Below, piece by piece: positions 1 to 7,185 of a stretch of DNA of 11,267 nucleotides (the first letter of the stretch is position 1; each line of letters starts with the position of its first letter). The notes under the pieces were generated by a model. That model did no database searches. It was given only the letters and a program-made list of their open reading frames with translations, and was not told the DNA's origin. Source of the DNA: Candidatus Kuenenia stuttgartensis. GTDB lineage: Bacteria; Planctomycetota; Planctomycetia; Isosphaerales; Isosphaeraceae. The DNA lies in contig CAMCFM010000094.1 in NCBI GenBank assembly GCA_945874095.1, positions 1 to 11,267 of the forward strand. Direction: 5' to 3'. A program made the translations under genes and the position numbers.

Positions 1-1669
1 CCTTGGCCGATTCGTCGAAATGGCCAATGCGTCGCAGCGCAACCCTTGCAGAGTGATCAAGATAGGGATCGGAATCGCCAAGAATTGGCACGATGGCCGT
101 GATGGCCGATTCATCTCCCAAACGCCCCAGTGCGATCAGAGCCTGAAGCCGGACGACCGGCGAAGCATCTTTCAAAGCAGCTTTTAACGGATCCACCGCA
201 ATCGCAGGCTGACGCAACCCCAAAGCACGCGCGGCCTGAGCTCGCACATCGGCATCGGTTGAAATTCCGAGCTGCTCGATAATCGGCAGGGTGGAATCGG
301 GTCCACCGCCCGCCACACCTTCCAGTGTCCAGATCAAGTGCCGCTTGGCCAGCATGGAAGTAGCCTGGCTGGACAGTGCGGCCTGAATGGCTGACACAGA
401 TTCCTTATTGTAACCCTTTGCAATAATGGCATTTTGGGCACGCATCCGTTCGCCGAAAGCAGGGTGTGAAAGCTGCTTGATCAGGTCCGTAATCGTGTCC
501 GAATTCTTGCCTCGTGGGGCCAGCGGCTTTTGCTGTTTGGGGGTGACGGCATAAATCCGGCCCAGTTTTTCGGTCTTGTTATTCCAGCCACCCATCGACC
601 AGTCAGCGATGTAAAGCGTGGATCCATCAGAGGATATCGCCAAGTCAATCGGCCTGAAGCTGTCCACTTTCCCAGGCTTTACAAACTCAACCAGTTCACC
701 AAGTTCGTAGGAGGCACCCTTGCGCTTGAATTTGATGCCGCGCACTTCGCGTTTGCCCCACTCAGCCCAAAACGCCATATCCTGATATTTCTCAGGCCAC
801 GAATCTTCTTTGTAAACCACACCACCGCAAGGGGATCCACCACCATACTCGACGATCCGGTCAAGCATCCGGTGGCGATAGTTGTGATAGTCATAGGCAT
901 ATCCATAATAGCCTCCATCGATGTGATGAGTGACGCGCGTCCACCAACCTTCGCCGTCGTCCGTATTGTCGTAGGTGAAGAGATTGTCGTGGCTATCCAG
1001 ATTCGGCTCAAGGTGATTGCGCGTCCCACTGGATATCACTTCCAGGCCTGTACCGTCCGGACGACAGCGGATCGTTCCACCGCCCTTGATCTGAACCTTC
1101 TTGCCATCCTCAGGACGTGTCGCTCCGGGTATACCTTTGTCGCCCACGCTGATATAAAGCCAGCCGTCCATGCCGAACTGAAGGCCGCTAACGATGTGGT
1201 CGTTGAGCGATTTGGGGCCAGGCCCGAGATCCTTGAACAAGTCCTTGCGTTGATCAGCTTTACCGTCGCCATCCGTATCGCGAAAGATGCTCAGATAAGG
1301 CATGTGCATGACATAAAGGGCACCGTCTCGCCAGGCCATTCCGAAGACAGCACGGAGATTGTCAGCGAAAATCGTGGGCTTATCGCTGGATGGCTTGCCA
1401 TCCTTGCCCGGAGCGAATCGCACAATCCGGCCGTGATCGGCTTCATAAGGGCCAACCTGATCCATCGGATCTTCTGCCACAAACAAAGCTCCGTCCGATG
1501 CCGTGGCCACCTGGCAGGGGAAAGTCGCGGCTGGAACGGCTGCAAACAAGCGGATTTCAAAGCCTTCAGCCACTTCCGGCAAGTCTGCCCGTGCGTTTGA
1601 AGAGCAGATCAGGCACAGAGGCAAAAGCCAGAAAACTGGATTCAAATGACGACGTAGGCTAACATTCAT
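1..1669 (-). CDS. PVC-type membrane-bound dehydrogenase with HEAT repeats, exported (C-terminus outside window)
   Basis: The reading frame is open from an ATG at 1669 leftwards to the window edge, giving 556 residues without a stop. A Shine-Dalgarno-like AAGGA (minus strand, about 1680-1684) supports this start. Residues 1-28 form a signal peptide: basic NVSLRR, a hydrophobic stretch, then SNARA before DLPEV. Residues about 30-375 match the glucose/sorbosone-dehydrogenase-like beta-propeller of planctomycete PVC-type dehydrogenases. Landmarks are DTDGDGKAD (131-139, a calcium-loop-like motif), NHLEPNLDSHDNLFTYDN (218-235), GWWTRVTHH (241-249), GGGSPCGGVVYKED (276-289) and YIADWSMGGWNN (353-364). 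From about 390 the sequence becomes paired helices typical of HEAT repeats, for example VRAQAARALG (475-484) and VVRLQALIALGRLGD (505-519). Family members often end in a c-type cytochrome domain, which would lie beyond position 1. The likely role is an exported oxidoreductase acting on sugars or alcohols; the substrate is unknown. Family assignment is firm, function is inferred. Confidence 0.9.
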   Translation of the reverse strand, partial: MNVSLRRHLNPVFWLLPLCLICSSNARADLPEVAEGFEIRLFAAVPAATFPCQVATASDGALFVAEDPMDQVGPYEADHGRIVRFAPGKDGKPSSDKPTIFADNLRAVFGMAWRDGALYVMHMPYLSIFRDTDGDGKADQRKDLFKDLGPGPKSLNDHIVSGLQFGMDGWLYISVGDKGIPGATRPEDGKKVQIKGGGTIRCRPDGTGLEVISSGTRNHLEPNLDSHDNLFTYDNTDDGEGWWTRVTHHIDGGYYGYAYDYHNYRHRMLDRIVEYGGGSPCGGVVYKEDSWPEKYQDMAFWAEWGKREVRGIKFKRKGASYELGELVEFVKPGKVDSFRPIDLAISSDGSTLYIADWSMGGWNNKTEKLGRIYAVTPKQQKPLAPRGKNSDTITDLIKQLSHPAFGERMRAQNAIIAKGYNKESVSAIQAALSSQATSMLAKRHLIWTLEGVAGGGPDSTLPIIEQLGISTDADVRAQAARALGLRQPAIAVDPLKAALKDASPVVRLQALIALGRLGDESAITAIVPILGDSDPYLDHSARVALRRIGHFDESAK

Positions 1670-1961
1670 TCTGATTATTTCCTTGGCTTTCGCGTGCAGA
1701 TCGGCTGGGAAATCCGCTGGCTCATTGTGAGATGTCTGACACCAGGAGTTTTGGAGAGCAGAGGATTCTGGATCAGGCGGGTTTTTGATCTTGATTACGC
1801 GATGATAGACCGAAACGTGACAGGACTCAATGCAGAAAGTTTTCGATCGCAAATAAATGTTTTAAATCTGCGGTCTCATTCTCATGATAAGATGGTAAAA
1901 CATATCGTAAACGACCCAGACAAACAGCATTGAGACCACGATAAAGGAGCCTGTCAGACTC
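1670..1961. promoter_or_regulatory. Divergent intergenic region between dehydrogenase and response regulator genes
   Basis: This 292-bp spacer separates two divergently transcribed genes and must hold both promoters. It is more AT-rich than its flanks, especially around 1845-1925. I could not find a -35/-10 pair with good spacing for either direction. The 7-bp inverted repeat GGTCTCA (1872-1878) / TGAGACC (1931-1937) lies just upstream of the ribosome binding site AAAGGAG (1943-1949) of the plus-strand gene. A short open frame starting with GTG at 1694 has no ribosome binding site and no recognisable protein character, so I do not call it. Confidence 0.4.
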
Positions 1962-3122
1962 ATGCTCAAGTCACCCTTGGAATGCCGGGTTCTGGTTGTC
2001 GATGACTCCCGCGTTCTTTGTCTCATGGTGGAAGCCATGTTCCAGAAGGAATCGGATATTACCGTTGCGTTTTGCACGGTCGCCAGCGAGGCCATGAGCA
2101 AAGCACTCAGCTTTAAGCCGACCGTGATCCTTCAGGATCTGGTAATGCCGGACGTGGAAGGCCTTGAAATGGTGAGGCTCTTTAAAGATGACTCGCGCAC
2201 TCAGGAGATTCCGCTGGTCATGCTCTCGGCTACGGAAGACCCCAAAGTCAAGGCCGACGCATTCGCTGAAGGTGCCAACGATTATATCGTGAAGCTGCCG
2301 GATCGGCTCGAACTGCTCGCTCGCGTACGATATCACTCGAAAGCCTATCGGGCGATGATAGAGCGCAATAACGCGTACCAGCAGATTGCCAACGACCTGA
2401 TTCAGGCCGCCGATTATGTGCTTGGCCAACTGCCTGATCCGATCAAAAGTGGTCCGATTCAGGCCAACTGGATTTTTGAGCCTTGCAGCATGGTCGGTGG
2501 CGATATTTTCGGCTATTGGCCGATGGATGCCGACCACTTCGCACTCTACTTATTGGACACCAGCGGCCACGGAGTCGGCTCTTGCCTGCTCTCCATCTCT
2601 GTGGGTGATATGCTGAGACGCCAGGTTCTGCCCGGCGTGGACTTCCAAAATCCCGGGCAAGTCCTCGCGGAACTGGCTAAAATCTATCCGCTGGATCCAA
2701 AGACCGGTAAATATTTCACCATCTGGTACGGCGTTTATCACGCACCAACTCGAACCCTGAAATACTCTGGAGCTGGTCACCCACCTGCCCTGATCGTCAG
2801 GGGCAATTCCAAAATTGTGGATGAACTGCCATCCACCGGCCCGTTTATCGGGATTGATGAAATGGATTACGAGAATGAATCTGTAACGCTCAATCCGGAC
2901 GACAGGCTCTATCTTTTTTCTGACGGTGTCTATGAGATTCGAGACAACCAAAGCGGTAACATGTGGAGCTTCGAAGATTTAAAAGAACTGCTTGCAGAAG
3001 ATCCTCCAGAAGCAATGTCATCGCCCATGGAACATCTTTTGGTGAGTGCCCGGAATTCGCAAGGTGAAATGGTCCTTTCGGATGATTTCGCGATCGTTGA
3101 ATTCAAGTTTCAGGGGTTATGA
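1962..3122 (+). CDS. Response regulator: WspR-like receiver fused to a PP2C/SpoIIE (RsbU-type) Ser/Thr phosphatase
   Basis: This 386-residue cytoplasmic protein has two domains. Residues about 8-130 are a CheY-like receiver: acidic pair D14-D15, phospho-acceptor D59 in ILQDLVMPD, switch serine S89 in VMLSATED, and conserved lysine K111 in DYIVKLPD. The stretch KPTVILQDLVMP and the tail ANDYIVKLPDRLELLARVRYHSKAY closely resemble the receiver of the diguanylate cyclase WspR. Residues about 131-165 form a linker helix. Residues about 166-384 are a PP2C-type phosphatase of the SpoIIE/RsbU class: VGGDIFGY (178-185), LLDTSGHGVGSCLLS (197-211), YSGAGHPPALI (268-278), LFSDGVYEI (318-326) and SDDFAIVEF (373-381). 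The metal-binding aspartates D181, D199, D321 and D375 are all present, so it is probably active. The start is set by AAAGGAG at 1943-1949. Phosphorylation of the receiver would be expected to control dephosphorylation of an anti-sigma-factor antagonist, but no cognate kinase, STAS protein or anti-sigma gene is nearby. Confidence 0.93.
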   Translation: MLKSPLECRVLVVDDSRVLCLMVEAMFQKESDITVAFCTVASEAMSKALSFKPTVILQDLVMPDVEGLEMVRLFKDDSRTQEIPLVMLSATEDPKVKADAFAEGANDYIVKLPDRLELLARVRYHSKAYRAMIERNNAYQQIANDLIQAADYVLGQLPDPIKSGPIQANWIFEPCSMVGGDIFGYWPMDADHFALYLLDTSGHGVGSCLLSISVGDMLRRQVLPGVDFQNPGQVLAELAKIYPLDPKTGKYFTIWYGVYHAPTRTLKYSGAGHPPALIVRGNSKIVDELPSTGPFIGIDEMDYENESVTLNPDDRLYLFSDGVYEIRDNQSGNMWSFEDLKELLAEDPPEAMSSPMEHLLVSARNSQGEMVLSDDFAIVEFKFQGL

Positions 3123-3287
3123 ATCGAGCCATCAGCTGAAATTTTAAACAAATACGGAAAAAGTGCTCATACCAGATTCAGGGGTGATGGGATTGTGAGT
3201 CGTCGTATTTATATGATTTCATTGATCGATTCTGACTCCAAATTCATGACATAACACTAATATGTCTAAAGGTTTGGGATTTCAGCC

Positions 3288-3372
3288 AGCTGGAGCAGCC
3301 GCCGGTTCGCGGAAGATAAATAACCGGGGCTTGCGCCAAGACCAGCTAGATAACAGCCAAGTTGTGCTTGGC
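3288..3372. repeat. Cluster of nested and adjacent inverted repeats
   Basis: An outer pair AGCTGG (3288-3293) / CCAGCT (3342-3347) encloses CCGGTT (3302-3307) / AACCGG (3322-3327) and a small GGC/GCC hairpin with a TTGC loop (3328-3337). Next to them is a perfect 6-bp hairpin GCCAAG (3356-3361), loop TTGTG, CTTGGC (3367-3372). The octamer CGGTTCGC occurs at 3303-3310 and again at 3375-3382. The pairs are mutually compatible and would fold as one multi-stem RNA, with T6 at 3396-3401 downstream. I recognise no known riboswitch, RNase P, tmRNA, SRP or 6S signature. The arms are short, so chance cannot be excluded. Confidence 0.4.
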
Positions 3373-3775
3373 AACGGTTCGCTTAAAAGCAGAAGTTTTT
3401 TCTCGCCTGTTCCTTACTGGAGGCCGCAAGAACCTTTGCCAGCGATCGAAATTATGGATACCCATGATAGAAAAACGAGTCTCTGCTGGGTCCAAAAATT
3501 TGCGAAGATTCTCACCAATTTGAACAGTTCGCTTGCAATCGAATGTCCAACTCATTATTATAGAAGTGTGTTGATGGAGATTTCAGTCTCTTCACACAAC
3601 CAACTTTCGGGCACTTCGACTCGGAAATTCCCCCCAATCATACATGCTGTTGCGGTCCGTTGAGCCAGTAGTGGCATATTCAGGGGTATTCTCGATTCTT
3701 TGCGTGGCAAACGAAGTTGGTCTGGTCGCAATTCGAATTTCCTTGAATTTCGGCGATCACGACGGTGAAATCTTT

Positions 3776-3781
3776 GGAAGG
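3776..3781 (+). promoter_or_regulatory. Ribosome binding site of coaE
   Basis: GGAAGG lies 11 bases before the ATG at 3793. The frame also has a TTG at 3784, but only 2 bases would separate it from this site, so the site argues for the ATG. Confidence 0.6.
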
Positions 3782-3792
3782 CATTGGCACTG

Positions 3793-4701
3793 ATGAAGCG
3801 GCTGCGAGACACGAATTATGGTACCGGTAGCCCTTCTGGCGAGGGTCATGGCGGCCGCCGTCTTGAGAAACGTACAGATCGCCGGAGAAACCGAAAAGCT
3901 CCTACCAGGCCGATCCGGGTTCTCGGAATAGTTGGAGGCATGGGGTCAGGCAAAAGCCGAGTCGCGCAACTGCTTGCCAAACGCGGAGCCACTGTGATCG
4001 ATGCCGATTCCGTGGGTCATGCCCTGCTCGACCAAGGTCCTGTTCAGGAAACACTTGTCCGAAAGTTTGGGACAGACATCCTCGGCCCTGACCTGGGCGA
4101 TGGCACGCGTCAAATTGATCGACGTGCCCTGGGCGCAATTGTGTTTGCGAACGATGATGCTCGCAAAGCCCTCGAAGAATCACTCCATCCGCGGATGCGC
4201 ACTACATTTGAGCGGGTGATTTCAAGGCTCTCCCGGCAAGTCTCTCCAAAGCCCGGCGCTTTGCGACTGCCCCCGCCGATCGTTGTTCTGGACGCCGCCG
4301 TTTTATATGAAGCCGGCTGGAACGACCTCTGCGACATGGTGGTTTTTGTCGATGCACCGCGTAAGGACCGAATCAAGCGGGTAAAGCTCCAGCGCGACTG
4401 GACACCTGACGAAATGGATCGCCGCGAAGTTGCCCAATGGCCACTGGAATTGAAGAAAAACCAGTCGCAGATTGTCATTAAAAATCCTGACAGTGAAGAT
4501 GACGTGGCACTTGAGAAAGAAGTCGATCGGATTTGGGCACGTCTCAATCCATCCACCAAGGCTGCTCCAGCCGTGCCGAGGCCCAAAACCGCGGCCCCTG
4601 ATTACAGCCACCTGATTGAAGACGAGATCGAAGAACTCTCCCCTGAAAGACCGAAACAGAGAAGATCGGGCGGTAGACCTCCGCGACCACCTCAAAAATA
4701 A
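3793..4701 (+). CDS. coaE: Dephospho-CoA kinase with N- and C-terminal extensions
   Basis: CoaE phosphorylates the ribose 3'-hydroxyl of dephospho-CoA with ATP, the last step of coenzyme A synthesis, in the cytoplasm. From the ATG at 3793 the protein has 302 residues, against about 200 for most CoaE proteins. The P-loop GGMGSGKS is at 48-55. It is followed by VIDADSVGH (68-76, with the conserved D-A-D), LHPRMR (131-136) and the core strand VVLDAAVLYEAG (165-176). MVVFVDAP (182-189) and the R/Q-rich lid KRVKLQRD (196-203) come next, then SQIVIKNPDSEDD (225-237), which corresponds to the usual I-N-x-G segment. Residues 1-38 are a basic, Gly/Arg-rich tail. Residues about 253-302 are a Pro/Arg/Glu-rich tail that looks disordered. 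A short insert (PKPGALRLPPP) precedes the core strand. The family call is strong. The start could instead be TTG at 3784, adding three residues. Confidence 0.93.
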   Translation: MKRLRDTNYGTGSPSGEGHGGRRLEKRTDRRRNRKAPTRPIRVLGIVGGMGSGKSRVAQLLAKRGATVIDADSVGHALLDQGPVQETLVRKFGTDILGPDLGDGTRQIDRRALGAIVFANDDARKALEESLHPRMRTTFERVISRLSRQVSPKPGALRLPPPIVVLDAAVLYEAGWNDLCDMVVFVDAPRKDRIKRVKLQRDWTPDEMDRREVAQWPLELKKNQSQIVIKNPDSEDDVALEKEVDRIWARLNPSTKAAPAVPRPKTAAPDYSHLIEDEIEELSPERPKQRRSGGRPPRPPQK

Positions 4702-4708
4702 TCGTGCT

Positions 4709-4724
4709 ACAGGATCCATCCTGT
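4709..4724. terminator. Small hairpin just after coaE (possible weak terminator or processing site)
   Basis: ACAGGAT, a CC spacer and ATCCTGT form a perfect 7-bp inverted repeat 8 bases after the coaE stop codon. As RNA the inner pairs must open to make a loop, leaving about a 5-6 bp stem. No T-run follows, so intrinsic termination would be weak. It may protect the coaE 3' end or mark a processing point before rho. Confidence 0.3.
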
Positions 4725-4823
4725 TGATGATAAAGATGATGGAATACGAACCCACCGTTCTGGTCACCTGACACGACTTCGCATTAATTCCGCGTTTCCG
4801 TTCTGACTGCGAGAATTCAGCCC

Positions 4824-6575
4824 ATGTCCGACGACTCGTTTAACCGCAAAGACAACCCACCGGCAAGCCCTTCCCGACGAGTATCGGCAGGCTTGCCGGA
4901 AGAATCCACGGCTGATCCCGATGGGAATTCATCCGCCCCATCGTTCTCCAAGCAAGTCCGATTCAGGGAGCGGAGCGTTCCCGAATCAAGCCTTGGCCTG
5001 AAGGGACGAATGGGGGCTAAGGGACGTGGTCGTGGGCCTTCAAAAAGTCAGACAGCCGAGCCTGCACCGACCATCGCCCAGCCACCTTCAGCCTATTCAA
5101 TCGATACGGATTCTGAAGGAACTGTGGACGAAGAACCAGCACCTTTAGCCGATCCACTTATCGAAGAAGTGAGCGCGGTCGCTGCCAAACCAGCTTCAAA
5201 GTCTTCGGTTTCGATTCCAACCAGTTCCTCCATCATTGGTATGGATGAAGAAGAGCTTGACGAGGTCGATGCTGGTTTTCAGGAACGTGCAGAGGAACTC
5301 AAGCGCAATGAGTTCCAGCTCACGGAACTCCAGAAGATGACCATGCCCCAGTTGATCACAACAGCCCGGACTGAGGGTCTGCTTGAGTTCATGGGGTTGA
5401 AGAAGCAGGACTTGATCTTCCGGATCCTCAAAGAACGCCTCAAGCAGAACGGCTTGATGTTCGGCGAAGGTACGCTTGAAGTTCTGCCCGACGGATTCGG
5501 CTTCCTGAGGAGCCCTGATTACAACTATCTCCCCTGCCCTGACGACATTTATGTCTCGCCCAGCCAGATACGCCGGTTTGGGCTGAAAACAGGTGCGACA
5601 GTCGCCGGTACGATTCGTCCTCCGAAGGAAAATGAGCGATATTTCGCACTCCTGCGAGTGGACGCGATCAATTTTGAGCCGTCTGAAAAGCACGCGGAAA
5701 TCGTGCCCTTCGAAGAGCTGACCCCGCTCCACCCGCAAACCCGACTGTTCATGGAGACTCCCAAAACTCCGGACATCAACATGCGTGTCGTGGACCTCGT
5801 CAGCCCCATCGGCAAAGGCCAGCGGGGGATTATTGTCGCCCCGCCCCGGACTGGCAAAACGATCCTCTTGCAGAAGATTGCCAACAGCGTTCTGACCAAC
5901 CATCCGGAATGCTATGTGATGGTTCTGCTGATCGACGAACGGCCGGAAGAAGTGACGGATATGGAACGATCCGTGCGTGGCCCTTATGCCGAAGTGATCA
6001 GCTCCACGTTCGACGAACCTGCCTCAAGGCATATTCAAGTCGCCGAAATGGTGATCGAAAAAGCCAAGCGGATGGTCGAATACGGTAAAGACGTGGTCAT
6101 TCTGCTCGACTCCATCACGCGTCTGGCTCGTGCTTATAACACAGAGGCGCCACACTCTGGCAAAATCCTGACCGGTGGTGTGGACGCTTCAGCCCTCCAA
6201 AAGCCGAAGCGGTTTTTCGGTGCGGCACGGAAGATGGAAGAGGCCGGCAGCCTCACGATTCTGGCCACTGCTCTGGTGGAAACCGGCAGCCGGATGGACG
6301 ACGTGATCTTTGAAGAGTTCAAAGGCACGGGTAACATGGAGCTTCACCTCGACCGCCGATTGGTCGAGAAGCGGGTCTGGCCAGCGATTGACATCAACAA
6401 GTCGGGCACCCGCCGCGAAGAGCTGCTGATGGATCCTGAAGAACTCCGCCGGGTCTGGATTTTGAGGCGTGTTCTCAACGATATGAACCCGGTTGAGGCC
6501 ATGGAATTACTCACCGGCCGGATGAAGAAAACCAAGTCGAACGCCGAATTCCTGCTGGCCATGAACTTGTCGTAA
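4824..6575 (+). CDS. rho: Transcription termination factor Rho with long disordered N-terminal extension
   Basis: Rho is a hexameric RNA-dependent ATPase/helicase that ends transcription of untranslated RNA. This protein has 583 residues, against 419 in E. coli. The surplus is residues 1 to about 160: low-complexity Ser/Pro/Glu/Ala sequence with a basic Gly/Arg patch (KGRMGAKGRGRG, 60-71) and an acidic patch (DEEELDEVD, 141-149). The Rho N-terminal helical domain follows at about 165-208 (LTELQKMTMPQLITTAR). The RNA-binding OSB domain carries the RNP1-like DGFGFLRS (223-230) and DDIYVSPSQIRRF (240-252). The ATPase core has Walker A APPRTGKT (339-346), LLIDERPEEV (368-377), Walker B VVILLDSITRLARAYN (424-439), the Q-loop GGVDASALQKPKRFFGAARK (451-470) and the R-loop ETGSRMDDVIFEEFKGTGNMEL (486-507). 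All catalytic elements are intact. No strong ribosome binding site precedes the ATG. It lies 122 bp after coaE and 51 bp before ribH. Confidence 0.97.
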   Translation: MSDDSFNRKDNPPASPSRRVSAGLPEESTADPDGNSSAPSFSKQVRFRERSVPESSLGLKGRMGAKGRGRGPSKSQTAEPAPTIAQPPSAYSIDTDSEGTVDEEPAPLADPLIEEVSAVAAKPASKSSVSIPTSSSIIGMDEEELDEVDAGFQERAEELKRNEFQLTELQKMTMPQLITTARTEGLLEFMGLKKQDLIFRILKERLKQNGLMFGEGTLEVLPDGFGFLRSPDYNYLPCPDDIYVSPSQIRRFGLKTGATVAGTIRPPKENERYFALLRVDAINFEPSEKHAEIVPFEELTPLHPQTRLFMETPKTPDINMRVVDLVSPIGKGQRGIIVAPPRTGKTILLQKIANSVLTNHPECYVMVLLIDERPEEVTDMERSVRGPYAEVISSTFDEPASRHIQVAEMVIEKAKRMVEYGKDVVILLDSITRLARAYNTEAPHSGKILTGGVDASALQKPKRFFGAARKMEEAGSLTILATALVETGSRMDDVIFEEFKGTGNMELHLDRRLVEKRVWPAIDINKSGTRREELLMDPEELRRVWILRRVLNDMNPVEAMELLTGRMKKTKSNAEFLLAMNLS

Positions 6576-6626
6576 CACCATTTTGGATTACAGCGGGCCC
6601 CAAAACCTCAGGTCGATCATCTCACC

Positions 6627-7172
6627 ATGCAAAACATGAACATTCTGGAAGGCGATCTTTCACCACCACCAGGCCGGTTCGCCATCGTCGTGGCCCGGTT
6701 CAATCAGATGGTCACCGAGCCTTTGCTCAATGGCTGTCGCGATCGGTTCGCCCGACTCGGCGTCTCGCCTGACCGACTCGACGTGGCATGGGTTCCTGGC
6801 TCGTTCGAGATCCCTCTCGTCGCCCGAAAACTGGCCGAAACCCGCCAGTATTCTGCCGTAGTTTGTATCGGCTGCGTGATTCGCGGCGAAACATCACACT
6901 ATGACCACGTTGCCGGCCAGGCTGCAGCTGGTGTGATGCAGGCTTCCACTCAGACCGGAATTCCTGTGATTTTCGGTATCCTGACCACCGAAACCGTCGA
7001 ACAGGCCCTGAATCGGGCTGGCTTGAAGGCTGGCAATAAAGGCGCGGAAGCCGCTGAAGCTGCCGTTGAGATGGTCAACCTTCTGAACCTGATCCAGCCT
7101 GGTGGGACCACCATGAATACCACGGTTCCTGCCGGATTTGGCGTCGGTTCCGGTCGCTCCCAAGGTCGTTGA
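6627..7172 (+). CDS. ribH: 6,7-dimethyl-8-ribityllumazine synthase
   Basis: RibH condenses 5-amino-6-ribitylaminouracil with 3,4-dihydroxy-2-butanone 4-phosphate to give lumazine, the step before riboflavin synthase. Visible motifs are VVARFN (21-26), VPGSFEIP (56-63), CIGCVIRGETSHYDHVA (80-96) with the likely catalytic histidine H94, FGILTTET (116-123) and AGLKAGNKGAEAA (131-143). These cover the substrate-binding and phosphate-binding sites of the family. The protein has 181 residues against about 155 for most homologues. The extra length is a Gly/Thr-rich C-terminal tail from about 157. The start is ATG 6627 or ATG 6636, three codons later; neither has a strong ribosome binding site. It follows rho by 51 bp with no terminator, so the two may share a transcript. 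No other riboflavin genes are in the window. Confidence 0.96.
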   Translation: MQNMNILEGDLSPPPGRFAIVVARFNQMVTEPLLNGCRDRFARLGVSPDRLDVAWVPGSFEIPLVARKLAETRQYSAVVCIGCVIRGETSHYDHVAGQAAAGVMQASTQTGIPVIFGILTTETVEQALNRAGLKAGNKGAEAAEAAVEMVNLLNLIQPGGTTMNTTVPAGFGVGSGRSQGR

Positions 7173-7177
7173 AAGGA
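7171..7177 (+). promoter_or_regulatory. Ribosome binding site that decides the GTG start at 7186
   Basis: GAAAGGA overlaps the ribH stop codon and sits 8 bases before GTG at 7186. The frame also runs back to a TTG at 7138 inside ribH, but that start has no such site. Confidence 0.65.
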
Positions 7178-7185
7178 TTCACGCC

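Larger units (their letters stand above)
3123..3792. other. Gene-free region of about 670 bp with an AT-rich head and inverted repeats
   Basis: No convincing protein gene is seen between the response regulator and coaE. The first 130 bases are AT-rich and promoter-like in composition, but I found no good -35/-10 pair. A 133-codon frame at 3262-3663 opens with ATG but has no ribosome binding site, mixed codon use unlike the neighbours, and no domain character. The part at 3288-3372 contains several inverted repeats (listed separately) and a run of six T at 3396-3401. The remainder, about 3402-3770, shows nothing I can name. The region could hold a small RNA, the coaE promoter and leader, or remnants of a decayed gene. 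Confidence 0.5.

Noticed and set aside
530..1600. A 356-codon open frame on the plus strand
   Set aside because: It is antisense to the PVC-type dehydrogenase, whose minus-strand frame shows clear family motifs throughout. The plus-strand translation has no domain character.
1694..1933. A 79-codon GTG-started frame in the spacer before the response regulator
   Set aside because: No ribosome binding site, no recognisable protein pattern, and it occupies the region that must hold promoters.
3301..3382. GGTTCGC motifs resembling a tRNA T-loop
   Set aside because: No acceptor stem, anticodon arm or correct spacing around either copy; a tRNA cannot be folded here.
3262..3663. A 133-codon frame on the plus strand
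   Set aside because: No ribosome binding site, codon use unlike flanking genes and no domain pattern. It overlaps the inverted-repeat cluster. Kept only as a possibility within the gene-free region.
3558..3812. An 84-codon minus-strand frame upstream of and overlapping coaE
   Set aside because: It runs over the coaE start and ribosome binding site, and its translation looks random and Arg-rich.
6581..6605. TTTTGG/CCAAAA inverted repeat between rho and ribH
   Set aside because: The stem is short and AT-rich with a 13-base loop and no T-run, so it is not a credible terminator.
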